From assembly GCA_020746995.1 (NCBI GenBank), contig JAGPXD010000003.1, positions 930,001 to 994,000 on the forward strand: a stretch of 64,000 nucleotides of DNA, in the 5' to 3' direction. Shown here one piece after another: positions 11,663 through 22,668 of this stretch. The notes below the pieces were generated by a model. The model searched no databases and had not been told where the DNA came from. It was given only the letters and a program-made list of their open reading frames with translations. Positions within the stretch are counted from its first letter, which is position 1. Each line of letters begins with the position of its first letter. This stretch comes from Plectosphaerella cucumerina. Taxonomy: Eukaryota > Ascomycota > Sordariomycetes > Glomerellales > Plectosphaerellaceae. The position numbers and the translations under genes were made by a program.

Positions 11663-13099
11663 ATGGACGCATGCACATATCTCACCCCCAGCACCATGTC
11701 TGAGCAGATGCTGAACAGACTTGACGGCAGGACACTGCGGATTCCTGACCTCTGGCCCCTCCTCAAGGACTGGCCCCGCGGACGACATGCAGGATACTTC
11801 AGTTTCAAGGCAATGGTTGAACAGGGTCTCGAGTGGTGAGTTTTAAACAAACCTATCACATGAACTTTGCTAACATCTACAGTCTTGGCCGGGAGAAGCG
11901 AAATCTCATTGCAGCAGCCGAGCCGGACCTCTTGGCAGCCGAGTAAGCAGCATAATCCCAACCACCCCGACCAGAACAGCATGCTGACCATGACAACAGG
12001 TTCTGGCCCGAATCACGGGGCAAGGAAGTCGGCCTGCTCCTCTTCTACGTCATCTGGCAGGGCTATCTGGATGAACTCCTGGAAAGCCTACAGAATGCCG
12101 ACCAGGCCGTCGCCGACGCCTTCCGACACGGCATCTGCGACTTTGTCGATGGGGCCCTCGATCTCGGGCCTCCAAAGAAGACAATCGGCGACGACGACAT
12201 CCTCACACTGTTCACCCAGATCGCGGATGCACTGAAGAAGCGCTGCCCAAGAGACAGTCTTCGTAGGCTCAGCAGCGCAGTGCGTGCCTACGTTTACTCA
12301 ACGGCCGAGGAGTACCGCTTGAACAGGGCAGGTACGGTCCTCAGCTACGAGGACTACTTTGCCCTGAGGAAGAAGACTGGAGGGACAGCGCCCCTTGTGG
12401 CCTTGGCAGAGTAAGTCCCAACTTCCGCCCCGAGCCTGATTGAATTTATAGGAAGCTGACGATCCAGATACGCCGCAAGAACGCCCCTTCCGGAGTCTAT
12501 AACCATGAGTCAGGCCTGGCTCCACGTCAGCGATGCAGTCTGCGTCATCGTCGGATTGTAAGTACTTCCACAATTGCATCACTGATTCAGTGTTGCCCGA
12601 AATACTGACCAATTGCAGGACAAACGACCTCCTCTCATTCAAGAAGGAAATAGTAAGTAGCAAGTTGAATCATCGCGACAGAAGAGTGAGTCACTAACGG
12701 GATATAGTACTGCAACAGCACATTGAACGCCATCGCGACCATCAGCCACGACGATCCGTACATGTCCCTCGATAAGGTCGTGGCACGAATCATCAGGGAC
12801 ATCGCCTCCGCCGTGGAGAGGGTCGAAGAGGGCGAGGCACAGCTCTTGAGGGAAGCAAGTGACCCGGACGAGGCAGATGACATCAGGAAGGTCATCAGGA
12901 TCCTGAAGCTCAACTCCACGGGGAATCTGTCGTGGAGGTGAGTCAAACTTTGGTCGGGATACGTGAAAAGATGCCGACGAGATATTATAGCCTTGCGATA
13001 CCACGATATGGCCTGGAGGTTGCCGCTGATGGAAGTGTGACGATGGAGCTTTGGTCGAAGGATGCCTGGGGTCGTGGACATGTGTTCCCGATGATGTGA
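11663..13099 (+). CDS. Class I terpene synthase-like protein with altered Asp-rich motif
   Basis: Seven exons: 11663-11835, 11883-11942, 12000-12410, 12468-12557, 12619-12652, 12708-12937, 12991-13099; 368 residues. It resembles fungal sesquiterpene cyclases of the Terpene_syn_C_2 fold. Hallmarks seen: NSE metal motif N247-D-L-L-S251-F-K-K-E255; Arg201 exactly 46 residues before Asn247, the usual spacing of the pyrophosphate-sensor Arg; the GNLSWSLAIPRYG segment with the Arg338-Tyr339 pair. The first metal motif, normally DDxxD/E, reads Q98-G-Y-L-D102-E103 in the right place (LLFYVIWQGYLDELLE), so two of its three acidic residues are missing. The start is the first ATG after an ATG-free leader, in CACCATGG context. 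It may be catalytically altered or dead; intact splicing argues against a simple pseudogene. No prenyltransferase or P450 lies beside it. Confidence 0.85.
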
Positions 13100-13472
13100 A
13101 GATGATGAGCGTGAGGATGAGGAGGCGGGAGGCATGACATCTTGGAAATAGGCCACAAGCGTTGGAGTTAGGGAGTCATTCTCTGCATTTAGGGTCATAG
13201 CGACAATGATTTTGGATTGACGAAGCCTCTCAGCCCATGGTGATGGCGGGTGATGTTAATGGCAGGTTGAACTTGAGAGAACCAGGAGCACGGAAGCTGA
13301 GGCCGGCCGGCAACGGCCCGTCCGCCAGAGCGGTACGTGCGGGCGGGGCTGCAGTCCTCAACGTCATTTCTCGCCAAGCTTCCGCAAGCTCCTGAAGCTC
13401 AACAGCTCCAACACCAAGGGACATCTCTCTCAATTGAACCACCACCCTCTCACCAATCCACCAAACGCAACA
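13100..13472. other. Intergenic region, peroxiredoxin promoter
   Basis: Short spacer between two genes on the same strand. The last ~70 bases before 13473 are C/A-rich leader sequence. Nothing else was recognised. Confidence 0.5.
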
Positions 13473-14189
13473 ATGGCTTTCCGCTTCGCCGCACGACGCG
13501 CCCTGACCGCGCGCCCCGTCGCCCCCATCGCCGCTCGCGGCTTCCACGCCACCCCCCGCGCCCTCGTCAAGGTGGGCGACGAGATCCCCGACCTCGAGGT
13601 GCTGTACGAGAACACGCCCGCCACCAAGGTCAACCTTGCCGAAGTGTTCAAGCGCGACAACGGCATCATCATCGGTGTGCCCGCCGCCTTCTCTCCCGGC
13701 TGCTCCTCCAAGCACATCCCCAGTTACATCAACCACCCCAAGCTGAAGGAGGCCGGCGCCGTTGTCGTGGTCTCCGTCAACGACCCCTTTGTGTGAGTGA
13801 CGGATGACCGCTCCTGATGACATATGATGCTGACGCCATGTGTAGCATGAAGGCCTGGGGCGAGCAGATGGACCCCGTCAACGACTCGGGCGTAGGTGTT
13901 CTGGACTTGCGGCACGGAATGGCAACGCTGACGGAGGACTACAGATTCGCTGGCTCGGTGACCCCACTGGCAGCTTCACCCAGGCCCTTGACCTGGACTT
14001 TGATGCCAAGGCCATCTTCGGCAACGACCGCAGCAAGCGCTACGCCCTCGTCGTCGAGGACGGCAAGGTCAAGTCGGCGCACGTTGAGCCCGACAACACC
14101 GGAACTGATGGTGAGTCGCGACAACAGATTACGGGATGGGATCTAGCTAACGGTACGCAGTCTCCATGGCCGAGAAGGTGCTGGGTTAA
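13473..14189 (+). CDS. Peroxiredoxin 5-type thiol peroxidase, probably mitochondrial
   Basis: Reduces peroxides with a reactive cysteine. Exons 13473-13792, 13846-13891, 13945-14110, 14161-14189; 186 residues. Residues 1-30 are Arg/Ala-rich without acidic residues (MAFRFAARRALTARPV), as in a mitochondrial presequence. The peroxidatic site is PAAFSPGC, with Cys77 in the P-x3-S-x2-C arrangement, followed by SSKHIPSY. IRWLGDPTGSFTQALDL and the short C-terminal VSMAEKVLG fit the Prx5/AHP1/PMP20 family. No second cysteine is present, so it would be a one-Cys enzyme relying on an external thiol reductant. A short upstream in-frame extension (13434) uses no ATG and is not adopted. Confidence 0.92.
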
Positions 14190-15019
14190 ATGGAGGATGT
14201 GTCCACATGGATGGGATAGGGTAGATGAACATGTACTCTACTGCCAAAAGACGTCGGAAATGCAAATGCTTCCTTCCTTTGAAGATGGACTGACTCAGAG
14301 GTAAATGGCTTGAGAGGTGACCCTAAGAATCGGCTGCGAGCTTGCGCATCAGCTTCTTCCCCTTATCTTGCCCATTTGCAAGGAATTCAGAGTACCCTGA
14401 CCCGAATTGCTTTTGCCAGGGGATCTGAATCCCGGGCATCTTCCATTGCCCGTCTGCCTCCCCTGTCCAATGCAGGGGCCAGTGGACCACGCCAGGAGCC
14501 AATCCCGCCAATGGCCGGTGTCGCGCAGGAGAGGAGCTTTGACCACCTCTGGTGTCATAGCAACGGCAATCAGGCAGTTGATTGGCCAGCTGCCACGAGG
14601 ACGCTGTCCAGAAGCGGCAGGGGCACTTTGGGCTGTGGAAGGCGCAAAAGAGGACCGAGCGCGTCATTCGCGCCGGGGTCAGGTGCGGCTTGCAACCCGA
14701 ATGATTCCATCCGTCTCCCGCCCGCCGCCCCGTCTGTCTCGCAGCAATCCCACGAAAAGTCGCCTTGGCTACTGCGGCTCTCAGGCTATTTTCTCTTCTT
14801 CCGGCGTTTGCTGGCCTGCGTCACTTGATCCCCCTCGTCTGTCAGGAGGGAAATTACCCGGCGGAGGAAAAAAAAAACACAACCACCATCTCTAATACCT
14901 ACCAAACAATCAGCAGTCAGCACCCCGCCCGACAACAACACCTCTCCATCGCCTGGCCACGGCCAAGGCCACATGCACCCAGCCCCGATCGACGTCGCCA
15001 GCGATTCACGACCCTCGCC
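14190..15019. other. Intergenic region and apsB leader
   Basis: About 830 bases. Frames here include an 85-codon in-frame extension upstream of apsB, but its composition (a poly-A run, then CA-rich sequence) looks like untranslated leader. No repeats or RNA genes were seen. Confidence 0.5.
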
Positions 15020-18000
15020 ATGACGGACGGCGATCGCAAGCCGGGATCCACGACGCCGGGCTCCGAGTCACGGCCTGTGACAGCACACAGAGTCGAGGAT
15101 GATGATGGACAACAAAGCAACACCAACAACGACGACAACATACGGTCTGAGTCGATACCGTACCACCAGCGAGAGGCGACATCCACGAAGACCCAGACCT
15201 CAGGTGAAGGATGGATACCCGACAGTAGCATGGTCGAGGGCATGACATTCGACGACACAAGACATGGGGACTCTGTCGCCGAAAGTGCGGTCCGCGCGCA
15301 TCTCCAAGACGTCGAGTCGAGCTTCATCTCCCGACTCTCACCTCTCCCCAGCCAGACACAGGCCGGAGCCGATGACACTTACCTCTTCGACGGCGCGCGG
15401 CCACAGAAAAAGCCCCAGCCTACTCCGACGGCAAGATATGCTCAGCCCAACGAGCGCGATGACCACGAAGACGAATCCTTCTCTACGGAAGACGACCCGT
15501 TGAACGAACTTCCTGCTTTACGACCCCAGGACTCCGTCTCAGCCGATGTCAGTAACACCACGTCCTCGCTTGAGACCTTCTCCTCCCCTACCGCTGCCGC
15601 GTCTCGAAGAACAATTTCGCGCGCAATGTCCGGTCTCTCCACCGACCCCCGCCGAACTTCCTCCTACAACCTCGCCCGCCCAGCCGAACCTATGGACGAC
15701 GACAGGTCGCCCGCAGACCAGTCCATGTCTCAATCAGACGCATCGCAGTCATCAAGCTCGCTACGCCGCCAAAAATCCGACCAGAACCTGGGCGCTGGGG
15801 GCATGGACGCCGGAAGTACCCCTGGACACGCCCTGCGGTACGGGAAGCGACCCCGATTCCTCCGAAGCCGCGGCGCCAGCCAGCGATCTTCGACTTCCTC
15901 CTTCATCACGAACCCTGACGCACAGGACGACCTCGAGAGCGACGTCACGATCGGGCTCGACCTCGACGAGGCCCTGCAGTCTGGCAGTGCCGCACCGACG
16001 ATGCCGCGCAGTCTCAGCAACATGCTCTCTCGGTCCGTGAGCATCGGTAGCATGGCCTCCGGCATTGACGATGCGACAGAGACGGGTCCTGCCATGCTGG
16101 AGACCCTGGAGGAGCAGGACAGCCCACAGCGCCGAGCGCATCACGATGAGGACCTGGTTAAGACGCCAAAGGCCTCTAAGGACAGCCTCTCGGCCCCAAC
16201 TGACACCGTCATCGCCCGCCATGTGCGCAACGTCCATGTCCCAGAGAGCCTCGCCAAGGAGTACAAGACAAAGACCGGCCTGGCCACGCCACGGAAACCC
16301 TCCGAAGCGACGCTGGTGGGCACCAGCCGATCGGGTAGGAACCTGACGCTGAAGGAGCAGAGCAGCACGATTGAGAGACTCTCGAAGGAGAACTTTGACC
16401 TGAAGCTCAAGGTCATGTTCCTCAGCGACCGTCTCGACAAGCTCTCCGAAGAAGGTGTTAAAGAGATGATCTCGGAGAACGTGGAGCTCAAGACCAGCCT
16501 GGCTGTGGTGCAGCGCGACAACAAAGCGCTGAGACGGAGGGTCAAGGAGCTCGAGAAGAAGCTCAAGGAGGATGAGGGCCGGCCCAGCACTGCGCGCAGC
16601 GGGGCCTCGTCCAACGACCAGACGGCGCACTTTTTCGACCAAGAGGCGCACGAGCGCGAGGAGGAGCTCATCTACCTGCGCGAGCGCGTCGAGGAGTACA
16701 TCACAGAGATTGAGCGCCTCAAAACCGACAGCATGTCCAAGGAAGCCGAGAAGCGCAGGCTCGCGGACATGGTCAAGTCTCTGGGCGAGCGGACCGGCGA
16801 GAACCTCGGACGCCAGGAGGAGGCGGATGTATGGAAGGACCTCCTCGAGCAGGAGACTGCGAGGCGAGAGCAGGCCGACGAAGAGATCAAGCGCCTGCGA
16901 GACGAGAACTTCCGGTACAAGCAGGACTTGACGTCAGGCGGCCACGCAGGGGGCGGCCTCCACCACACCACCAACATTTACAACATCACGAAGAAGAACA
17001 GGAACTCATCACCCAGCAGACCGGTTTCGGGCATGTCAGGCGAGCTCGACACGAATGGCGGTCTCAGCAACGGCACAACCCTGGTGGAGGAGCTGCGTCG
17101 GGAGAGCGAGCAGCTGCGCCATGAGAACGTGGAGCTGCGCCGTGAGGTCGGTGCCCAGACGTCGATGCTCACCTCTAGGAACCGCGAGAAAGACCGCCTT
17201 TACCAAGAAATAGAGGAGCTCAAGATGGCGCAGCGCCGTGGCGGACCCGCCCTCTCGACGGTCGACAGCATCCTGGAGAGGTCCGCGTCCCGGGCGGGCG
17301 GTCACCAGCGGTCCATGTCACGCGCGAGCGCGAGCCGCACGCAGGTCACCGGTATGGACGAGGCTGAACGCGAGGAGTTCGAGACCAGGCTCGCCGAAGC
17401 CCGCGACAGAATGAATGAGGTCAAGCTGCAAAATCAGGTGCTGCAGCAGGAGCTCAATGGGTGCATGGAGGACTTTGAGAGGGCTGTTGAAGCCAAGAGA
17501 GGTGCTGAGGAGCTCGCCGCGGCTTTGCAGGAAGAGGTGGAGGCGGCAATGAACGACCTTGTGGCGCTGCAGACGGAGCGCGACGAAGCGCTACAGGATC
17601 ATGCTGACGCGGAGGCGCGGTTCGAAGCGCTCCGTAAGGAGGCGCAAGACGAGATCGACGCGCTTGAGGCCGAGGCGGACCAGAAAAACGAACAGATGGA
17701 GCGGCTGCAGTACGACCTACAGGACCGATCTGAAAACTTTGATGCGCTCCAGGAGGAGATGAGGAAGATGAGCGAAGCTCTTGTGCGGCTGGAGGATGAG
17801 CAGGAGAACAAGCTGCAGAGGATCAAGCAGCTGGAGCAGTACGTCGCTGACGCCAACAAGGAGTCGGAGGACCTGGAGAAGACGCTCCGGGAAACCAACG
17901 ACAAGGTGGAGCGGCTCACGGTGCAGCAGGAGCTGAGCCAGGGCGAGATCGCGTTCCTCCGCGAGGAGCAGGAGGGCGACAAGATCCGGATCGGCGACCT

Positions 18001-19513
18001 CGAAGCGGAGATCCAGGCAGCGGAGCAGAGTCTGCAAGAGGAGCGTGAACGTGTCCGGGAGCTCGACCAGCGGCTCACGGAGGAGCGGCGGCAACGCGAG
18101 GTGGTGGCCAACCAAGAGAAGGAGGAGGTGCAGCAATTCGTCAACGAGCTCAACCGGGAGATGTCTGCGGCCAAGGACGAGTCTAGGCGGCTTCGCAAGA
18201 GCCTCTCGTCGCGCGAGGTGGAGGCGACGGAGTGGAAAGAGCGGCTGCATGAGCTGGAGAGCAACTTGCGCGAGGCGCTGGGCGACCTTAATGGGACGCG
18301 GTCCAGCCTGCTGCGCAACATTGCCAACCTGCAGCGGGAGTTGGAGAACACGATCCGCGATTTGGACACGACGAGGGCGTCACTGCAGGAAAAGGAACGC
18401 ATCATCAAGCAGCGCGACGAGCTGCTGGAGTCGCACGGACTCGAGGCGCGGCGGCTTTCGGACCAGCTTAACAAGGAGCAGCAGGCGCACCGGACGACGC
18501 GCAACCAGTTCGAGACGTTCCAGAAGACGCATCTCCACGTGTCGAGGACGGTGACGTCGCAGGACACGAGGATCCAGGAGCTCGAGGCGGGACGGGCGCA
18601 GGACAAGAAGCGCATCGCGCAACTCGAGGGCGGTCTGCGGGACCAGCTGACGGAGCGCAACAATCTGCTCTTGGTGCTGTGGACACGACTGTCGTCCATC
18701 TGCGGCACCGACTGGGCGCACAACAACAGCCTGATCAACGGTCGGGCTCTGCCGTCGCTCGAGTCTGTGGGCACGATGCTGCCAGGCTTCAGCAAGAATC
18801 TGCTCGCGGCGGTGCGGACGATCGAGACGCTCGTAGGCAGCTTCCAGACACGCATCAAGGAGGTGGAAGGCGACCTGCAGCGCGACTACGAAGCTCTGCA
18901 GGGGACGCTGGAGCAACGGTGCAAGAAGCTGGACCGCCTCGAGGCCATTGTACGCAACGGGGTGGCTACGGGGTCGCTCAACTCGCACGACCACTCGAGG
19001 ATGGCGAGGTTGGAAGAGGCGTATCGACAGCTCAAGGTGGAGAACGCTACACTGCGGACGGCGCAGGACGTGCGTTCGAGAGCGGCGTACGCATCCGAGG
19101 GCACGCTGATCCCGGAGATGGGAGGCAGCCCTTCGCCATCGATCCCGACAGGACCACGAGACCGCGAGCGGAAGTATTCGAAGAGAAACAAGGGCACGGA
19201 CGCCGGGGCAGAGCGGCCGGGAACACTATCGCGACTCAACAGCTCAGCCAGCGGAGGCTCAGGAGGCGGGGAAAGGAATCCCTTCGAGACGGCGCTCGTG
19301 GAGAGGAACGCCGGCGCGGGAGGGAGCGGTGGAGGCGAGGAAAAGGCGTGGATGCTCCGGCTCCGTGACCTCGAGATGAAGCTCAAGGCTGAACGCGAGG
19401 GACGGACGCAGGACCGGGCGTCGGCACGGCAGAGGCTCGGGGGATTGGAGACGGAGAATCGGGACTTGAGGGGGGAGATGGTCCGGATGAGGAGAGCGGG
19501 GAGGGGGGAGTGA
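15020..19513 (+). CDS. apsB: ApsB/Mto1-type spindle-pole and MTOC coiled-coil protein
   Basis: Single exon, 1497 residues from the ATG at 15020. Predicted gamma-tubulin-complex tether at spindle pole bodies and septal microtubule-organising centres, homologous to Aspergillus ApsB and fission yeast Mto1. The N-terminal ~430 residues are Ser/Thr/Asp-rich and likely disordered. A centrosomin CM1-type motif follows at ~440-480 (LTLKEQSSTIERLSKENFDL, then KLKVMFLSDRL), the usual gamma-tubulin-complex binding site. Long coiled coils cover ~480-700 and ~760-1210. A conserved region at ~1210-1325 (NNLLLVLWTRLSSICGTDWA ... TRIKEVEGDLQRDYEAL) matches the Mto2-binding-type C-terminal segment. Gly/Ser-rich sequence and a last short coil close the protein. 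The frame is open from 14765, but that part reads as leader. Confidence 0.9.
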   Translation: MTDGDRKPGSTTPGSESRPVTAHRVEDDDGQQSNTNNDDNIRSESIPYHQREATSTKTQTSGEGWIPDSSMVEGMTFDDTRHGDSVAESAVRAHLQDVESSFISRLSPLPSQTQAGADDTYLFDGARPQKKPQPTPTARYAQPNERDDHEDESFSTEDDPLNELPALRPQDSVSADVSNTTSSLETFSSPTAAASRRTISRAMSGLSTDPRRTSSYNLARPAEPMDDDRSPADQSMSQSDASQSSSSLRRQKSDQNLGAGGMDAGSTPGHALRYGKRPRFLRSRGASQRSSTSSFITNPDAQDDLESDVTIGLDLDEALQSGSAAPTMPRSLSNMLSRSVSIGSMASGIDDATETGPAMLETLEEQDSPQRRAHHDEDLVKTPKASKDSLSAPTDTVIARHVRNVHVPESLAKEYKTKTGLATPRKPSEATLVGTSRSGRNLTLKEQSSTIERLSKENFDLKLKVMFLSDRLDKLSEEGVKEMISENVELKTSLAVVQRDNKALRRRVKELEKKLKEDEGRPSTARSGASSNDQTAHFFDQEAHEREEELIYLRERVEEYITEIERLKTDSMSKEAEKRRLADMVKSLGERTGENLGRQEEADVWKDLLEQETARREQADEEIKRLRDENFRYKQDLTSGGHAGGGLHHTTNIYNITKKNRNSSPSRPVSGMSGELDTNGGLSNGTTLVEELRRESEQLRHENVELRREVGAQTSMLTSRNREKDRLYQEIEELKMAQRRGGPALSTVDSILERSASRAGGHQRSMSRASASRTQVTGMDEAEREEFETRLAEARDRMNEVKLQNQVLQQELNGCMEDFERAVEAKRGAEELAAALQEEVEAAMNDLVALQTERDEALQDHADAEARFEALRKEAQDEIDALEAEADQKNEQMERLQYDLQDRSENFDALQEEMRKMSEALVRLEDEQENKLQRIKQLEQYVADANKESEDLEKTLRETNDKVERLTVQQELSQGEIAFLREEQEGDKIRIGDLEAEIQAAEQSLQEERERVRELDQRLTEERRQREVVANQEKEEVQQFVNELNREMSAAKDESRRLRKSLSSREVEATEWKERLHELESNLREALGDLNGTRSSLLRNIANLQRELENTIRDLDTTRASLQEKERIIKQRDELLESHGLEARRLSDQLNKEQQAHRTTRNQFETFQKTHLHVSRTVTSQDTRIQELEAGRAQDKKRIAQLEGGLRDQLTERNNLLLVLWTRLSSICGTDWAHNNSLINGRALPSLESVGTMLPGFSKNLLAAVRTIETLVGSFQTRIKEVEGDLQRDYEALQGTLEQRCKKLDRLEAIVRNGVATGSLNSHDHSRMARLEEAYRQLKVENATLRTAQDVRSRAAYASEGTLIPEMGGSPSPSIPTGPRDRERKYSKRNKGTDAGAERPGTLSRLNSSASGGSGGGERNPFETALVERNAGAGGSGGGEEKAWMLRLRDLEMKLKAEREGRTQDRASARQRLGGLETENRDLRGEMVRMRRAGRGE

Positions 19514-20527
19514 AGGGATTGGGGATGGGCGTTGCGAACGGCCTTTTCGAGCGATGACTAGATACCTCACGCGTGTGTATTTTACTTTCTCTCTGGTTTG
19601 GGTAACGGATGGGGAGGGTAATGAATGTGTACGGCTGTCTTGTGGCTGGTGATACAGTACGTGTGTGGTGGTGTTTGTGGGACGGGAGGAGGGAGGCTGA
19701 CAAATGCGCTAACGGCGGTCAAGTGGTGGGGTAAAGTACCCCTCACTGGATCCAGGGGACGGGCTGCTGTAGGGCGGAAAAGAGCAGTGCATCACAATCA
19801 GCCCGTCTTCTCACCGACTTGCCAATGTCAACCCGGAGGGTCATTGACTGCGTCTCAAACCCATGAAGTGTCCACCTGGCCCGTTCTCAACGTTCTTCGT
19901 GCGACACGGGGAAGCTGACAGTCGTAGTCCCCACTGCTTCTGTGGTCGGAGGGTTCCCCGACCTGTCATTGTTTGGCTGTGACATATTAGTTTAAGCTCT
20001 CGGGTGCTTGATGCCGGTGACCTTTCGACGAGGTTCGATTTGTAAGGTGGGCCAATTTGTAAGCTGTCCGCCCCTCCTTGCTGTGTGTGTTCCTGCCTCT
20101 GTGTTCGTCCGGGTTGTCGTCCCGTGTGTGATGGGAGCTGAGCTGGAATGCAGTGAGCAATAGAGCAGTTGGAGGAGCTTAGGGACGGCTTAGGTTGCGC
20201 CGTGATTTGTGTGCTTACCCGGTCCTGGTAGACACTGAGGTAGGTGTTCAGTCGTGGCCAGAAAGGAAGCTGCAGATCCCGCATCGCACATCGGCTCTTT
20301 TTCGTCCGTGTCCGTGGCCAGTGTCATTCGTCCCGCGGTCGTCCCTTCCCCCTTTCCCCAGTGTCCCATTTGCTGTGGGCCGGGCCGCGTCAAAGCTTCC
20401 ATCCAGTTGTCCTCGGGGGAACATAAAAGAGAAGCCGTCTTCCCCTTGCCCTTCTTCCCTCATCCTCCATTAACCACCACATCAACATCCAAACCTCCTC
20501 TTCTCTTCTCAAACCCCCAACCACAAA
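19514..20527. other. Intergenic region upstream of the DUF1993 gene
   Basis: About 1 kb with no supportable gene. A TATA-like CATAAAAGAG at about 20431 lies ~95 bases before the DUF1993 start, followed by a C/T- then C/A-rich leader, so this is a likely promoter. Confidence 0.5.
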
Positions 20528-21058
20528 ATGGCCTCCTACACCCTCGCCGACGGCACCGTCCCCCACGTCAAGGGCGCCCTCAAGGCCGTCAACCACCTCC
20601 TCACCGCCCTCGAGTCCCACTCCTCCTCCGACCCCTCGTCCCTCCTCCAGGCCCGTCTGGCCCCGGACATGCTCCCCTTCACCTTCCAAGTCGCCGTCGT
20701 CTGCGACACGGCCGCCAAGCTCCTCGCCCGCCTCCAGGGCGTCGACCCCGCCGCCGCCGCGCCCTTTGACGAGATCAAGACCGTCGCCGACGCCCGCGCC
20801 CGCGTCGATGCCGCCCTCGCTCTGGTGGAGTCTGCCGACGTCGCTGCCATTGCCGCCCGCGCCGATGAGACTGTTTCCTTCGGCATGGGGCGCGGAAAGC
20901 CTGACGCTGTCGTCAAGGCGCGCGAGTATGCGGCTGGATACTCCCTGCCGAACCTGTTCTTCCACACCGTCACGGCGTATGCGATCCTGCGCAAGGAGGG
21001 GGTTGTGATTGGAAAGCAGGATTACCAGCAGTGGTTCCTGGGACCGTACCTGTCGTAA
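20528..21058 (+). CDS. DUF1993 family protein
   Basis: Single exon, 176 residues, no signal peptide or membrane segment. The sequence from MASYTLADGTVPHVKGALKA to the end at YQQWFLGPYLS, with LPNLFFHTVTAYAILRKEGV near the C-terminus, is the pattern of the DUF1993 helical-bundle family found in bacteria and fungi (fold related to DinB-like proteins). The biochemical role is unknown, and I infer none. The start has a good context (CACAAAATGGCC). No functional link to its neighbours is evident. Confidence 0.85.
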   Translation: MASYTLADGTVPHVKGALKAVNHLLTALESHSSSDPSSLLQARLAPDMLPFTFQVAVVCDTAAKLLARLQGVDPAAAAPFDEIKTVADARARVDAALALVESADVAAIAARADETVSFGMGRGKPDAVVKAREYAAGYSLPNLFFHTVTAYAILRKEGVVIGKQDYQQWFLGPYLS

Positions 21059-21918
21059 GCCAGGGTTGAAGGAACGAAAAAGGCGGCAAGGCCTGCTGTG
21101 GTGGTGTTAGCATGGCATGATTGATGAATTGATACCTCACCTTCAACCACCTTTGCCTCACAAGTGATAACTTGAAGTGAAGTGAAGATGAACGTCTCGA
21201 TTAACTTTGCGATTGGGTTGCGGCTGCTGCACCCCGGGCTTTAAGTGATGGGCAGGTCCCGAGCAATCCGGCGCCAGCAGACAAATCCCATCCCCATCCC
21301 CCGCATCATTACCACCCAGCAATGCCGACAAGGGCGATGAGCCATACAAGTGCCGGATGACGTGATTCACCTCGCACTCGCTGTCACATTCCTACGGCCC
21401 TTCGGCTCAACGGACTTCGGACCACCACCAGAGACATGTCTCTCCTTCCCCTGACGTCCCATGCCGCTGTCAAGACATCCGCGAGCCCAGCGTCAGGGGG
21501 CAAGGGGGGGAAGCTGTTGTTTGTTTTGTCTAATTTGGCTTCCCTCCAGATGACACGAAAACCTTATTTACCCATGAGGCCATCATATCCGGGTCGGATC
21601 TGCACCGTCCCCTGACCATCTTGGATTCCTACCACCCGTGGGAGCACTACCGTCTTGGCCGACGCGCTCTCGGCACATGCCGATGGTTTGACAGCGAAAT
21701 GTCCTGACAGAGTCGCCAAGAGGTTGCGGGAATGACGGGCAAAGTGATGCGTTGATCCTGCCGGAGGACAGGACTCATAAACACCATGGTTGCTCCTTCT
21801 CTCCTCCGCCGCAGGCTTCCCTCCTCATCTCTCTGTATTCTTACCAGCTGGTCTTCATAGCCTCCCCTAATCTCATCACCACTCTTTTCCATCACCAGCC
21901 TCAAAAAATACCCCCAAA
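21059..21918. other. Intergenic region upstream of the superoxide dismutase gene
   Basis: About 860 bases without a supportable gene. The final ~120 bases are C/T-rich, as in a fungal leader. Nothing else was recognised. Confidence 0.5.
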
Positions 21919-22668
21919 ATGGCCGTTCAAACATACACCCTCCCCCCTCTCCCCTACGCGTACAATGTAAGCAACCTCCTCTCATCCCCTTCACCCCTCC
22001 TCCTAATCATCGTCCCAGGCCCTCGAGCCCGCCATCTCCGAGGCCATCATGCGCCTCCACCACGACAAGCACCACCAGGCCTACGTGACAAACATCAACG
22101 CCGCCGTCGCAAACTACTCCTCCGCCCCCTCCCTCGCCGACCAAATCGCCCTCCAGTCCGCCATCAACTTCAACGGCGGCGGCCACATCAACCACTCCCT
22201 CTTCTGGCGCAACCTCGCCCCCGCAAACTCCTCCGACGCATCCGCCCCCGCCGCCGCCGCGCCCTCTCTGGCTGTCGCCGTCGATGCAGAGTTTGGGTCT
22301 TTCGACGCCATGATCGACGTCTTCAGCAAGGAGCTCGTCGCCGTGCAGGGAAGCGGATGGGGATGGCTGGTGAAGGAGGAGAAGGGCGGGAGTTTGAGGA
22401 TTGTTACGCGTGAGGATCAGGATCCTGTTGTTGAGGGCGAGGTGCCGATTATTGGGGTTGATGTGTGGGAGCATGCTTATTACCTCCAGGTGAGTCGAAC
22501 CTTTCTCGAAGCGTTGAGCTCAGCTAACCCCTGCAGTACGAGAACCGCCGCGCTGCCTATGTCGATGCCATCTGGACCGTCATCAACTGGACAGAGGCCG
22601 AGCAGCGGTACAAGAGCACTCGCGACCACGTCTTCAAGAACCTGGGCATCGACCTGAAGGGTCTGTAA
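21919..22668 (+). CDS. Manganese superoxide dismutase without presequence
   Basis: Converts superoxide to oxygen and peroxide. Exons 21919-21966, 22019-22489, 22537-22668; 216 residues. Metal ligands are visible in order: the His in LHHDKHHQAYVTNINAA, the His in NGGGHINHSLFW, and Asp plus His in DVWEHAYYLQYENRRAAY. The GGGH context and the overall sequence favour the Mn rather than the Fe type. The protein begins MAVQTYTLPPLPYAYN, directly at the SOD domain, so no mitochondrial presequence is seen; a cytosolic MnSOD is inferred. An upstream targeting exon was looked for and not found in the C/T-rich leader. The linker NSSDASAPAAAAP is Ala-rich and slightly longer than usual. Confidence 0.92.

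Noticed and set aside
14765..15019. In-frame N-terminal extension of apsB
   Set aside because: The extension covers a poly-A run and CA-rich leader and has no conserved residues; the ATG at 15020 fits better.
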